64,000 bases of DNA from Pseudomonadota bacterium. GTDB taxonomy: Bacteria; Pseudomonadota; Gammaproteobacteria; Steroidobacterales; Steroidobacteraceae. The notes under the pieces were generated by a model that had not been told where the DNA came from, made no database searches, and saw only the letters and a program-made list of their open reading frames with translations. The stretch's first letter is position 1, and each line of letters begins with the position of its first letter. The position numbers and the translations under genes are program-made. The stretch covers positions 1 through 64,000 of the forward strand of contig JAFAEQ010000010.1 in assembly GCA_023423935.1 (NCBI GenBank). The letters are read 5' to 3'. Shown piece by piece: positions 51,719-60,649 of this stretch.

Positions 51719-53072
51719 TCGCGTCACCACCGCATTGATCAGCCTGGCGTCCCACGCAGACCGACCAGATCGTCGGTGCCGACTCGCCCGCAACATAGAC
51801 CGAGTGGATCGCGCGCGTGTTCTTGATGTCGGCCAGCGGATTCGCGTTCAGCACGAGCAAGTCAGCTGCCTTGCCGGCCTCGACCGTGCCCAGGTCTTTC
51901 GCTCCGATGAGCTTCGCATTGTTGCCCGTCGCCGCGGACAGGACCTGCAGCGGAGTCATGCCCGCCTGCACCATCAACTGCAGCTCCCAGTGCAGGAAAT
52001 GTCCGGCGAATCGCGCCGACGGACCGCTGTCCGTGCCAACGCCCATGTCGATGCCTGCCTTGTATTCACGTCCCGCGTTTGCGATCGCGGTCTTCAGCAC
52101 GCCGGGGTACTCAGAGAAGTGCTTGCCGGCGGCGAGCTTCTTGTGACGTTCATCGCTCTTCAGCGTCGCAAGCGCAGCGGGTGTGATCGCGCGATTGAAG
52201 AACGGATCGTCCACGAAGGGCAGCTCGACATACGTAAACGAGGCTTCCCGACTCAACGTCGAGGCAACCTGCGAAGTCCCCTGCTTTTTCATTGCATCGA
52301 GCAATGCCTGATCGACCGGCTGATCGCGAACACTGTGCGCGAAGCCGTCGACACCTTGAGCAACGAGTGTGCGTGCGTTGTCGATATAGAAGATGTGCGC
52401 GATGGCGCGCAGCTTGTGCTTGTGCGCCTGGTCGATGATCGCTTTGCTGATGTCCGCCGGCATGCGCGTCGGAATGTCGCCGAACTCGTCGTCGACCCAC
52501 AGCTTGATGAAATCCACACCCTTGGCCGCCTGCTCGTCGACCGCCTTGCGGGCTTCTTCAACGGTGCCGACCGGCACGTTCAGATTGGGCACACCCCCGT
52601 AGGAGCCTTTGAAGACGAGACCCTGACCGGAGGTGAACAGGCGGGCCATCTTGTTCGGCTTTGCGCGCAGGGCGTTACGAACGCCGAAGATCACATCCTT
52701 GTCCGTACCCAGCACCTGTACGGCCGTGACGCCGTAGGCAGCGTAAATCCGCAGCTGATCCTCGACCGATTCGCGCGTGTAGAACTTGATGTCCTGCGCG
52801 ACGTCATGAACGAGCCCCAGATGCACGTGACTATCGATCAGTCCCGGTAACAGATACTTGCCGGTGAGATCGACCACGTTCGCATTGGCCGGGGCCTTGA
52901 CCTGAGCCGCGGGTCCGACCCAGGTGATACGGCCTGCATCCATGATGAGCGCTGACTGCTCAACGGGTTGACGGCCGGTGCCGTCGATCAGCGTGAAATT
53001 CTTCAGTACCGTCGCAGCGTTTGCTGCGATCGAGAAACCAATGAGCGCGAGACAAACGGCGATTCGATGCAT
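51705..53072 (-). CDS. Exported amidohydrolase-family protein
   Basis: A 455-residue metal-dependent hydrolase with a signal peptide (to about residue 20), the first metal motif HVH (82-84, in DSHVHLG) and downstream histidines in IAHIFYID and FAHS, ending with the LGTVEAGKAADLLVLNANPLADI segment of imidazolonepropionase-like amidohydrolases. It could open a lactone, lactam or amide in the periplasm. It is the first gene of the operon amidohydrolase-MFS-dehydrogenase subunits-cytochrome, with GAGGGCAGG before the ATG. Confidence 0.87.
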   Translation of the reverse strand: MHRIAVCLALIGFSIAANAATVLKNFTLIDGTGRQPVEQSALIMDAGRITWVGPAAQVKAPANANVVDLTGKYLLPGLIDSHVHLGLVHDVAQDIKFYTRESVEDQLRIYAAYGVTAVQVLGTDKDVIFGVRNALRAKPNKMARLFTSGQGLVFKGSYGGVPNLNVPVGTVEEARKAVDEQAAKGVDFIKLWVDDEFGDIPTRMPADISKAIIDQAHKHKLRAIAHIFYIDNARTLVAQGVDGFAHSVRDQPVDQALLDAMKKQGTSQVASTLSREASFTYVELPFVDDPFFNRAITPAALATLKSDERHKKLAAGKHFSEYPGVLKTAIANAGREYKAGIDMGVGTDSGPSARFAGHFLHWELQLMVQAGMTPLQVLSAATGNNAKLIGAKDLGTVEAGKAADLLVLNANPLADIKNTRAIHSVYVAGESAPTIWSVCVGRQADQCGGDANGVR

Positions 53073-53492
53073 GACCTGCCCTCTTTCACATCGGCGCGAA
53101 ACGTTGTGCGATCACACTGCATGTCGCGCGATGCACAGACCATTGGCGAATCGTCGAGAGAATGGCTTCGCCGGAACGGCGGAGCGTGCGGGTACACAGG
53201 CGTTCGATGCTGAACCGCGATGGCAGATTGAACCGTGATGCCAGACCGCCTGGCAGCGACAGCTGATACATCGAACCCCCTGATCTCTTGTTAGGTTGTT
53301 AGGAGCCTCGGCAAGGAGGCACGCCTATATCCTATAGCATATCGGACCGGCGACAGATTGGTTGAACACGCCGGGCGTGTCAAATTTTCTGGCGCTGTCG
53401 AGATCGAAAGGTGACAGGAAGGCGCGATCGAAAGGAAGGGGGATGGCGCCGCAGCCGCAAGAATCAGGGAAGAGACCAGTCAACCACGCAAG
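53073..53492. other. Gap of 420 bp upstream of the amidohydrolase operon
   Basis: No gene is supported here. The region holds the operator-like palindrome at 53327-53342, which sits 255 bp before the amidohydrolase ATG, so the transcript probably has a long leader, or a second promoter lies closer. The part next to the GntR gene (53350-53492) shows no recognised signal. Confidence 0.6.
53327..53342. promoter_or_regulatory. ATAT-type operator upstream of the amidohydrolase operon
   Basis: ATATCCTATAGCATAT is a 16-bp near-palindrome with core CTATAG and outer ATAT arms. It matches the site at 60558-60573 at 13 of 16 positions. It is the likely target of the GntR regulator encoded 150 bp away. 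Confidence 0.55.
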
Positions 53493-54203
53493 CTACTCGC
53501 GCGTGAACTTCACCAGCCGCTCATACGACTTCTGCAAGTGGGCGCGCATCGCGGCTTCGGCCTCAGCGGGATCGCGCTGCTGCAAAGCCCGCGTCACGAG
53601 CGCGTGTTCGGCGAAAGCCTCGTTCGTGACTTCGCGATGAAACCGCAGTCGGAAAATGTGCAGATGAATGTGAAGGCGGCTGAGCGACTCGTTGATGAGA
53701 TCGTTGCCACTGCCCTGCGCAATCAGTGAATGGAACTCCGCGTCCTGATCGGCGAAATGATCGTACGAGGCACGTGACTGCGTGGCTTGATCCGGCTTCA
53801 TTTCCAGCGCGAGGCCGCACAGATCGATCAGGGCTTTATCGCTCATCCGCTCTGCAGCCCGACGCGCGGCGTATGGCTCGATCAGCATCCGGATCTCGAA
53901 CAGCTCTTCGAACTGGCGACGGTTCAAGGTCGCAGCCGTGCAGTAGCCGATGAAACGTTGCTTGGTCACGAGCCCATGCGCTTCGAGCATGCTGAGTGCT
54001 TCACGAATCGGCGTCTGCGAAACGCCGAGCTCACGAACCAGGCTGTCCACGGAGATGCGCGTGTTCGGCGGGATCTTGAGCGACATGATGTCTTCGCGAA
54101 TGCGGCTGTACGCATCCTCGACCAGGCCCGCGCTGCGCTTGATACGCCCGCGCGCCTCCGTCGACGACGTGTCAGGTTCAAACGCGTTGGGAGATTTTTC
54201 CAT
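53493..54203 (-). CDS. GntR family regulator with FCD domain
   Basis: A 236-residue regulator: N-terminal winged helix (SLVRELGVSQTPIREALSMLEAHGLV, about residues 45-72) followed by the all-helical FCD ligand domain with DAEFHSLIAQGSGN and EHALVTRAL, which carry the usual Asp and His metal ligands. FCD regulators respond to organic acids. The start at 54203 is a reasonable ATG; an in-frame GTG is 42 nt upstream. A CACCAC/GTGGTG inverted repeat (54214-54233) lies immediately before it. It is divergent from the alcohol dehydrogenase gene and probably controls the flanking catabolic operons. Confidence 0.9.
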   Translation of the reverse strand: MEKSPNAFEPDTSSTEARGRIKRSAGLVEDAYSRIREDIMSLKIPPNTRISVDSLVRELGVSQTPIREALSMLEAHGLVTKQRFIGYCTAATLNRRQFEELFEIRMLIEPYAARRAAERMSDKALIDLCGLALEMKPDQATQSRASYDHFADQDAEFHSLIAQGSGNDLINESLSRLHIHLHIFRLRFHREVTNEAFAEHALVTRALQQRDPAEAEAAMRAHLQKSYERLVKFTRE

Positions 54204-54266
54204 TGCAGTCGGCCACCACTTATTCCTGTGGTGAGTGTCCCACAAGCATGTATGGCGTATCTAATA

Positions 54267-54279
54267 ATATATGATATAT
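54267..54279. promoter_or_regulatory. AT-rich palindrome in the gntR-adh divergent gap
   Basis: ATATATGATATAT, an odd 13-bp palindrome, lies in an AT-rich island between the divergent regulator and alcohol dehydrogenase genes. It resembles the ATAT arms of the sites at 53327 and 60558 but has a different centre. Confidence 0.4.
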
Positions 54280-54316
54280 GATCGCCGCGGCCGCTCCCTC
54301 CTACTGAGACTGATTC

Positions 54317-55546
54317 ATGAACCTATTCGGTGCGATGCGTTTGCCTCGTTCGGTCTTGTTCGGTTGCGGCCAGCGTAAGGCGCTCGGATCAGTGGCAGCG
54401 CAGCTCGGCAAGCGCATCCTGATCTGTACCGATGCACGTCTCGGTGCGGACCTGCAATTCAAAGCCATCGTCGCTGATCTCAAGCAGCAGGGACTGGAAG
54501 TGCTGATCTACGATCAGACGAAGCCCGATCTGCCGACGGATTCGATCATCGACTGCGTGCGAGCGGCGAGTAGCTTTTCGGCTCAAGCGGTGATCGGCAT
54601 CGGCGGCGGCAGCTGCATGGACATGGCAAAGGCCGTAGCCGTACTGCTCACTCATGGCGGCGAGATCAGCGCGTACTACGGCGAGTACAAGGTACCCGGT
54701 CCGGTGCTACCGCTGATCGCGGTACCGACCACGTCCGGCACCGGATCGGAAGTCACACCGGTCGCAGTCGTCGCTGACATCGAGCGCGGCATGAAGATCG
54801 GTGTGGCGAGTCCTCACATCATTCCGCAGATCGCAGTGTGCGATCCGGAGCTGACGCTGACCTGCCCGCCTGGACTCACGGCATGCTCGGGCGGCGATGC
54901 ACTGACCCATGCAATCGAATCGTTCACCGCGCTGGCGCGCACACCATCACCCGAGCTCGCCTTGCAGCATGTGTTCGTGGGCAAGAACGCACTGTCCGAT
55001 CACTTTGCGCTGCTTTCGATTACATCGATATGGAAGAGTCTGTACCGCGCCTTCAAGAACGGCGCGGACATCGAAGCCCGCGAACAACTGATGATGGGCG
55101 CGCTGGCGGCTGGCTGCGCGTTCGGAACAGCGGGCACCGCTGCCGCACATGCGTTGCAGTATCCCGTTGGCAATCTCACGCATACGGCGCACGGCGATGG
55201 CGTAGCATCGCTGCTTCCGTACGTCATGGAGTTCAACCGTCCCGCATGTGTCGCGAGCTTCGCTCAGATTGCCCGCGCGCTCGCATTGGGCACGCCTGCA
55301 AGCACAGACGATGAGCTTTCACACATCCTCGTGGACGAAGTCGCAACGTTGCTCGCTTCCGTCGGCATCCCGCGCACGCTCAAGGATCTCGGGCTGCCCA
55401 TGGACAAGCAGGATTGGACGGCCGAGAGCGCGATCGGCATTGCGCGACTGGTCAAGAACAATCCGCGTCCTCTCGATCTGAAGGCCATGCAAGCCATCAC
55501 GGCCGCAGCTTATTCGGGCGATCGAGCTGCGCTACGCGCCGTCTGA
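54317..55546 (+). CDS. Iron-containing (type III) alcohol dehydrogenase
   Basis: A 409-residue NAD(P)-dependent enzyme. The nucleotide-binding GIGGGSCMDMAKA, the PTTSGTGSEVTPVAV segment, and iron ligands in CSGGDALTHAIES and YPVGNLTHTAHGDG are all present. With the semialdehyde dehydrogenase 20 bp downstream it forms a pair suited to oxidise a 4-hydroxybutyrate-like or other omega-hydroxy acid to the semialdehyde and then to the diacid. Related proteins include maleylacetate reductases and hydroxyacid-oxoacid transhydrogenases, so the direction and substrate are not fixed. Confidence 0.92.
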   Translation: MNLFGAMRLPRSVLFGCGQRKALGSVAAQLGKRILICTDARLGADLQFKAIVADLKQQGLEVLIYDQTKPDLPTDSIIDCVRAASSFSAQAVIGIGGGSCMDMAKAVAVLLTHGGEISAYYGEYKVPGPVLPLIAVPTTSGTGSEVTPVAVVADIERGMKIGVASPHIIPQIAVCDPELTLTCPPGLTACSGGDALTHAIESFTALARTPSPELALQHVFVGKNALSDHFALLSITSIWKSLYRAFKNGADIEAREQLMMGALAAGCAFGTAGTAAAHALQYPVGNLTHTAHGDGVASLLPYVMEFNRPACVASFAQIARALALGTPASTDDELSHILVDEVATLLASVGIPRTLKDLGLPMDKQDWTAESAIGIARLVKNNPRPLDLKAMQAITAAAYSGDRAALRAV

Positions 55547-55565
55547 GCCTCTTTCCGGAACCACT

Positions 55566-57044
55566 ATGAAATCCGCCAACTACTATGCACTCGCCGGTGC
55601 ACCCGCGCCGCATTCGATTCCAACCGATCTTTTGATCGGCGAAAACTGGCAGGAAGCGAGCGACAAGACGCGCATCGATGTCGTGAACCCTTCGACCGGA
55701 GAGACACTGACGTCCGTAGCAAGCGCGAACGTGGCCGAGGGCATTCAGGCGATCGACGCCGCGCAGCAGGCTGCGAAGTCCTGGGCCGCGACGGCGCCGC
55801 GCAAGCGCGCGGAGCTGCTGCGCCAGTGTTTCGATCGCATGGTGGCGAACAGCGAATGGCTGGCGCAGCTCATCTCGCTCGAGAACGGCAAGGCGTTGGC
55901 CGATGCCAGGAGCGAGGTGCTCTACGCCGCGGAATTCTTTCGCTGGTATGCGGAAGAAGCCGTGCGTCTCGAAGGCGAGATCAGCGTTGCGCCCAGCGGC
56001 GCCAACCGCATCGTCGTGCTGTATCAGCCGATCGGCGTCTCGCTGCTGATCACACCCTGGAACTTCCCAGCGGCTATGGCGACTCGCAAGATCGCCCCTG
56101 CCCTCGCCGCCGGTTGCACCTGCATCCTGAAGCCTGCGGAAGAAACGCCGCTCACCGCGTATGCCGTCGCGCAGATCCTGCTCGAAGCAGGCATTCCGCC
56201 CGGGGTCGTGAATGTGATCACCACGAAAGATCCGGGGCCAGTCGTCAAAGCCATGCTGCACGATGGCCGCATTCGCAAACTTTCGTTCACGGGTTCGACT
56301 GAGGTCGGTCGATTGCTCCTGCGCGAGGCCGCCGATACGGTCATCAACTCGTCGATGGAACTCGGCGGCAATGCACCCTTCATCGTGCTGGATGACGCGA
56401 ACATTGCCGATGCGATCGCGGGTGCCATGATCGCGAAGATGCGCAATGGCGGCGAAGCCTGCACGGCCGCGAATCGCTTCTACATTCAACGCGGCGCGTA
56501 CGAGGAGTTCAGCCGCCAGCTCGTGGAGAAGATGGGCGCGGTCAAGCTGGGCGATGGCTGCTCGCCGGACACCGGATGCGGCGCCATGATCAATCAGGAA
56601 GCCGTGGACAAGATTCAGCGCCTCGTCACCGACGCGGTGAAACGCGGTGCGCGCGTCCTGCTGGGCGGTGAGATTCCCAAGCGACCCGGGTTCTTCTATC
56701 CGCCGACCGTCCTTGCCGACGTGCAACCCGGATCGCAGATTCTCAAAGAGGAGATCTTCGGACCCGTGGCCGCATTGGTGCCGTTCGATTCGGTCGACGC
56801 AGCCGTCACGCTTGCGAACGATACGGAGTACGGCCTGGTTGCCTATCTGTACACGAACGATCTGAAGCGCGGCATGCGCATTTCAGAACAGCTCGAGAGC
56901 GGCATGATTGCGCTCAACCGCGGGCTGGTCTCCGATGCGGCCGCACCGTTTGGCGGTGTGAAGCAAAGCGGATTGGGACGCGAAGGTTCGCATCACGGCA
57001 TACGCGAGTTCACCGAAGCGAAATACATCGCTGTGGAGTGGTGA
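55566..57044 (+). CDS. Aldehyde dehydrogenase, succinate-semialdehyde type
   Basis: A 492-residue NAD(P)-dependent enzyme of the GabD-like group. The TPWNFPAAMATRKIAPALAAGCT cofactor segment, the general base in MELGGNAPFIV and the catalytic cysteine in NGGEACTAANRF are intact, and the C-terminal FGGVKQSGLGREG is standard. It probably oxidises succinate semialdehyde or a similar short omega-oxo acid. It is co-directional with and 19 bp after the alcohol dehydrogenase gene. Confidence 0.93.
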   Translation: MKSANYYALAGAPAPHSIPTDLLIGENWQEASDKTRIDVVNPSTGETLTSVASANVAEGIQAIDAAQQAAKSWAATAPRKRAELLRQCFDRMVANSEWLAQLISLENGKALADARSEVLYAAEFFRWYAEEAVRLEGEISVAPSGANRIVVLYQPIGVSLLITPWNFPAAMATRKIAPALAAGCTCILKPAEETPLTAYAVAQILLEAGIPPGVVNVITTKDPGPVVKAMLHDGRIRKLSFTGSTEVGRLLLREAADTVINSSMELGGNAPFIVLDDANIADAIAGAMIAKMRNGGEACTAANRFYIQRGAYEEFSRQLVEKMGAVKLGDGCSPDTGCGAMINQEAVDKIQRLVTDAVKRGARVLLGGEIPKRPGFFYPPTVLADVQPGSQILKEEIFGPVAALVPFDSVDAAVTLANDTEYGLVAYLYTNDLKRGMRISEQLESGMIALNRGLVSDAAAPFGGVKQSGLGREGSHHGIREFTEAKYIAVEW

Positions 57045-57065
57045 CCTCTGCTCTTGGAAGAGGTC
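57043..57065 (+). terminator. Hairpin overlapping the aldehyde dehydrogenase stop codon
   Basis: GACCTCT (57043-57049) pairs with AGAGGTC (57059-57065) across a 9-nt loop. It lacks a T-run, so its role in termination is unsure. Confidence 0.35.
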
Positions 57066-57235
57066 CTGAAAGATTCCACAGGGCACACGGGGTGCACTGG
57101 GTCTTGAAAGAACAGAGGCCTGGTGCACCAACTGCTCGTTTCGCGTCATACCTGCGAAGACCTGACGAATCAGACCTACCCCGTACTCACAGAGGTTACG
57201 CGGTCTGAGCCGCCGCTGCCTCGTTGCAATGACCT

Positions 57236-58018
57236 TCAGTCACCGCTCCATTCGGGCACCGATTTGTTCTTATCGAGAAAGTGTCGCACGCCGCGATTGA
57301 AGTCCCGGCTCCCATAAACCTGTGCAATCAGATCGTCGACGTCCGGCAATTGGGCGTTGCGCAGGCGCCGGATCATTTCCTTGCTCGCTTGGGTGGTGAG
57401 CGGCGCGTTCTCCGCAGCACGTTCGCACAGCGCTTGAACGGTTGCATCGAGATCTGCCGGTTCGACGAGCCGATACAGCACACCGCTCGCCAGCATCTCC
57501 TCGGCGGACACAGTCTCGCCCAGCAGCAGCATCCGCTTCGCTGCAGCCACGCCGATCGCGCCGGCGATGCGCGCACAACTGCTCATCGACAGACAATTGC
57601 CGATCGTGCGTCCGAGCGGCGATGCGAAGCGTGACGATGTGGTCGCAACCCGGAAATCTGCGGCACTGAAAATATTGAGCCCGCCGCCGACGGCCCAGCC
57701 TTCGATCACCGCGATGCTCGTCATCGGCAGCGCATCGACAGCCGCCATGCATTCGTCGATGTGCCGTTCGTATTCGATGCCCTGCTGTCCCGACGTGAAG
57801 TCTGCGAATCCTGCGATATCGGTGCCCGAGATGAAGGCTTTGCCACCGACACCTCGGAACACGACAGCGCGGATCTCCGGGTCCTGCGCGATGCGACGGC
57901 AAGTATCACGCAGGTCGCACCACATCTGATGCGTGAGCGCGTTATACGCAGCCGGGTTGTCGAACAGGATGTGCGCAACCTTGCCGACCTTGTTGTAGAC
58001 GAGCCTGCCCTGACTCAT
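57236..58018 (-). CDS. Crotonase-family protein lacking both hydratase glutamates
   Basis: A 260-residue crotonase-fold protein. The two oxyanion-hole regions are present (FISGTDIAGF near 62-71 and WAVGGGLNIF near 108-117). However, the positions of the catalytic glutamates of enoyl-CoA hydratase are N115 (in GGGLN instead of GGGCE) and L135 (in SPLGR instead of QPEI). It is therefore unlikely to be a simple hydratase; decarboxylase, isomerase or hydrolase chemistry on a CoA ester is more likely. It overlaps the CoA-transferase gene by 4 nt and must act on its product or substrate. Confidence 0.88.
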   Translation of the reverse strand: MSQGRLVYNKVGKVAHILFDNPAAYNALTHQMWCDLRDTCRRIAQDPEIRAVVFRGVGGKAFISGTDIAGFADFTSGQQGIEYERHIDECMAAVDALPMTSIAVIEGWAVGGGLNIFSAADFRVATTSSRFASPLGRTIGNCLSMSSCARIAGAIGVAAAKRMLLLGETVSAEEMLASGVLYRLVEPADLDATVQALCERAAENAPLTTQASKEMIRRLRNAQLPDVDDLIAQVYGSRDFNRGVRHFLDKNKSVPEWSGD

Positions 58019-59211
58019 GACGTCGCCTTCACATCGTTCAACAGACCCTTTTCGATGAGCTCGCGGCGAATCTCATCGGCATGCTCGTTCAGCAAGGGCG
58101 GCGGATGACGCACCTGCTGAGGCGTGCCGTGCATCTTGACCGGAAAGCCCAGCGCGCGGAACGAACCTTCGATCGGATGCGGGATGTCGATCACCATGTC
58201 GCGCGCGGCCACGTGGTCGCTCGCGAGCGCCTGCTGATAGTTGTAGATGGGACCCGCCGGCACACCTGCCGCAAGCAAGGCCTCGACCCACTCGTGCACG
58301 GTGCGTGTGGCGAACGTCGGTTTCAGCAGCTCGATCAACGCAACTCGATTCGCCACGCGCAAGGCATTGCTCGAGAAGCGCGGATCCGAGTTGAGCTCCG
58401 AACGGCCGATCACTTCGAGAAACGTGAGCCACAGTTTCTGATTGGCGGCACCGATGACGAACCAGCCGTCCGAGCCCTGCACGGCCTGATACGGTGCCGA
58501 CATACGATTGGCCGAGCCGATCGGTTGCGGCGACTGCCCCGTGCCCCATAGCTCGGTGGTCTCCCACACCGACAGACCCAACGCTGCTTCCAGCAAGGAT
58601 GCGTCGATGAACTGACCGAGCCCGGTTTTCTCGCGCCCGATGATGGCACTCAGGATGCCGTAGGCCGCGAAGAGTCCGGCGCCGAGATCTCCCACAGGGA
58701 TGCCGTTCTTCACGGGCTCGGACCCCGGCAGTCCGGTCGCACTCAGCACACCGGACATGGCTTGTGCGATCAGATCGAATCCCGGACGTTGCGACCAGGG
58801 ACCGGTGTGACCGAACCCAGAAATGCTCGCGTAAATGAGCCGGGGATTGATTTCGCTCAACGTGTCATAGCCCATCCCTAACCGCTCGGCGACACCGGGG
58901 CGCGCATTCTCGACCAGCACATCCGCGGTCTTCACCAGCGCGTAAAGCACCTCGCGATCTGCCGGATTCTTGAGATCGAGCGCGATGCTGCGCTTGTTGC
59001 GGTTGAGCGCCAGAAACCCCGGACTGTCCTCGCCTTTCAAACGAAAGCCCATGGAGTGACGGGTGGAGTCGCCGACCTTCGGCGGCTCGATCTTGATGAC
59101 GTCCGCTCCCATGTCACCGAGCAACATGCAGCAGAAGGGCCCCGCCATCACCTGCGAAATGTCCAGCACACGAATGCCCGAGAGGGGCTGCGGGCGGTTC
59201 GATGTAGTCAC
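58015..59211 (-). CDS. CaiB/BaiF family (class III) CoA-transferase
   Basis: A 398-residue enzyme beginning with GIRVLDISQVMAGPFCCMLLGDMGADVIKIEPP, the CaiB/BaiF signature. The aspartate of PGFDLIAQ (about D146) aligns with the catalytic aspartate that forms a mixed anhydride in formyl-CoA transferase. It moves CoA between carboxylic acids, activating an organic acid for further breakdown. It ends in an ATGA overlap with the crotonase gene and starts 19 bp after the MFS stop, so the three are probably one transcript. Confidence 0.93.
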   Translation of the reverse strand: MTTSNRPQPLSGIRVLDISQVMAGPFCCMLLGDMGADVIKIEPPKVGDSTRHSMGFRLKGEDSPGFLALNRNKRSIALDLKNPADREVLYALVKTADVLVENARPGVAERLGMGYDTLSEINPRLIYASISGFGHTGPWSQRPGFDLIAQAMSGVLSATGLPGSEPVKNGIPVGDLGAGLFAAYGILSAIIGREKTGLGQFIDASLLEAALGLSVWETTELWGTGQSPQPIGSANRMSAPYQAVQGSDGWFVIGAANQKLWLTFLEVIGRSELNSDPRFSSNALRVANRVALIELLKPTFATRTVHEWVEALLAAGVPAGPIYNYQQALASDHVAARDMVIDIPHPIEGSFRALGFPVKMHGTPQQVRHPPPLLNEHADEIRRELIEKGLLNDVKATS

Positions 59212-59230
59212 GATAGCCTCGATGAGGAAA

Positions 59231-60559
59231 TTACTTCTGCGCGGTCGCGAGCTGCTGATTCGGATCGACCAGAAGCCACGCGAGCGCGCCGATCACGGCC
59301 AATGCGGCAGCGACGAAGAAGGCCGATGTCCAGCCGAACTGCGTCGCGATCCAGGGCGTCAGCGATGCCGTGATCGCTCCGCCAATCTGACAACCCATGT
59401 TCATCACACCGGAGACTACCCCGCTGTGGGTCCCGGCGACATCCACAGTGACCGACCAATACGCGCTCTGCGACAGATAAATGGCACCGGCCCCGCCCGC
59501 GAGAATCACGGTCGCTGCACCTGCGCTTTCGGCCATCGAGCCCAGCACGAGGAACACTGCGGTCACGAACAATGCAACAGCCGCCAGTCCGCAACGCCCG
59601 GCACGCAGTCCGCGACGTGCAACGATGAAGTCGTTGATCACACCGCCCGCCAGACAGCAGATCGTCATCGCGATGAACGGCAGCATGCTGTACAGCGCGC
59701 TCGTCTTCAGATTCAGCCCGCGAACCTCCGCGAGATAGATGAAGAACCAGCTGAAGAAGATCCACACCACATAACCGAACGTGAAATAGCTGATGGTCAG
59801 CGCCCACACATTGCGGTTCGAAAAGATCAGCCCCCAGGGAATCTGCACCTTGGCCGACGAAGTCGCGGCGGTCGATGACACTGAAGCGGTCTCGCTGCGG
59901 ATGAGCGCCAGCTCGAGGCTCGAGACGCGCGGATGATCTTGCGGACGATCGCGAGCTGCGATGTACCAGATGAGTCCTGCGATGCCACCGAGGATCGCGC
60001 AGAACCAGAACGAGGCTCGCCAACCGTGCGATTCGATAATCGCGATCAATAACGGAGGCGTCAGTCCCGCACCTGCTCCCACGCCGGCAAAGATCCAGCC
60101 GTTCGCTTTACCGCGCTCCTGAACCGGAACCCAGTGAGCCACGAACTGATTCGCCGCGGGATAGACGACCGACTCGCCGACGCCCAGAAGCAGACGCACG
60201 AGAATCAACATTGCGAGCGCATTCGGCCACTGCGGTGACACGACTGCCGTGAGCACAGTGAAGATGCCCCACCAGATCACCGCCATCGTGAGTACACGGC
60301 GCGGGCCGAGACGTACTGCGAGCCATCCGGCCGGAACCTGAAAGCCGGCGTAGCCGATCAGAAATGCACTGAAAACCCAGCCGAGCTCGACCTTGGTGAG
60401 TCCGTACTCCTCACCGAGCGCGACACCGGCGATGGAAATGTTGGTTCGGTCCAGGAAGGCGATCGTACTGAGTACGAATAGCCAGAAGACCAGAAGCCAG
60501 CGGACGGGTATTGGTGTGGACGGCGCAATGGCGCGTACCTTGTGCGTTTCGGCTCCCAT
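59231..60559 (-). CDS. MFS transporter, ACS-type, probable leaderless start
   Basis: A 442-residue carrier with about 12 hydrophobic segments; AFLDRTNISIAGVALGEEYG and GWLAVRLGPRRVL (motif A) place it in the ACS group with the carrier at 50387. It would import a carboxylic acid for the CoA-transferase. The ATG at 60559 (MGAETHKV) is chosen because the frame upstream reads through a perfect palindrome. From that ATG a TATCGT -10 box is exactly 7 nt away and no Shine-Dalgarno is present, which suggests a leaderless mRNA. Starts at 60607 (ATG) or 60619 (GTG) remain possible. Confidence 0.85.
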   Translation of the reverse strand: MGAETHKVRAIAPSTPIPVRWLLVFWLFVLSTIAFLDRTNISIAGVALGEEYGLTKVELGWVFSAFLIGYAGFQVPAGWLAVRLGPRRVLTMAVIWWGIFTVLTAVVSPQWPNALAMLILVRLLLGVGESVVYPAANQFVAHWVPVQERGKANGWIFAGVGAGAGLTPPLLIAIIESHGWRASFWFCAILGGIAGLIWYIAARDRPQDHPRVSSLELALIRSETASVSSTAATSSAKVQIPWGLIFSNRNVWALTISYFTFGYVVWIFFSWFFIYLAEVRGLNLKTSALYSMLPFIAMTICCLAGGVINDFIVARRGLRAGRCGLAAVALFVTAVFLVLGSMAESAGAATVILAGGAGAIYLSQSAYWSVTVDVAGTHSGVVSGVMNMGCQIGGAITASLTPWIATQFGWTSAFFVAAALAVIGALAWLLVDPNQQLATAQK

Positions 60560-60573
60560 ATCGTATACGATAT
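60558..60573. promoter_or_regulatory. Perfect 16-bp palindrome overlapping the MFS start
   Basis: ATATCGTATACGATAT is self-complementary over 16 bp. On the minus strand it contains a TATCGT -10 box, 17 bp from TTGTTC, and runs into the MFS ATG. On the plus strand TTGTGC and TATACG are spaced 18 bp, so one bound repressor could silence both the MFS and the cupin genes. Confidence 0.65.
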
Positions 60574-60649
60574 CTGATATGGTCTGACCGAACAACGCCG
60601 ATGACATCTCTATCGGCACATGGCTTGGGCATAAGGGGGAGTGAGTTGC

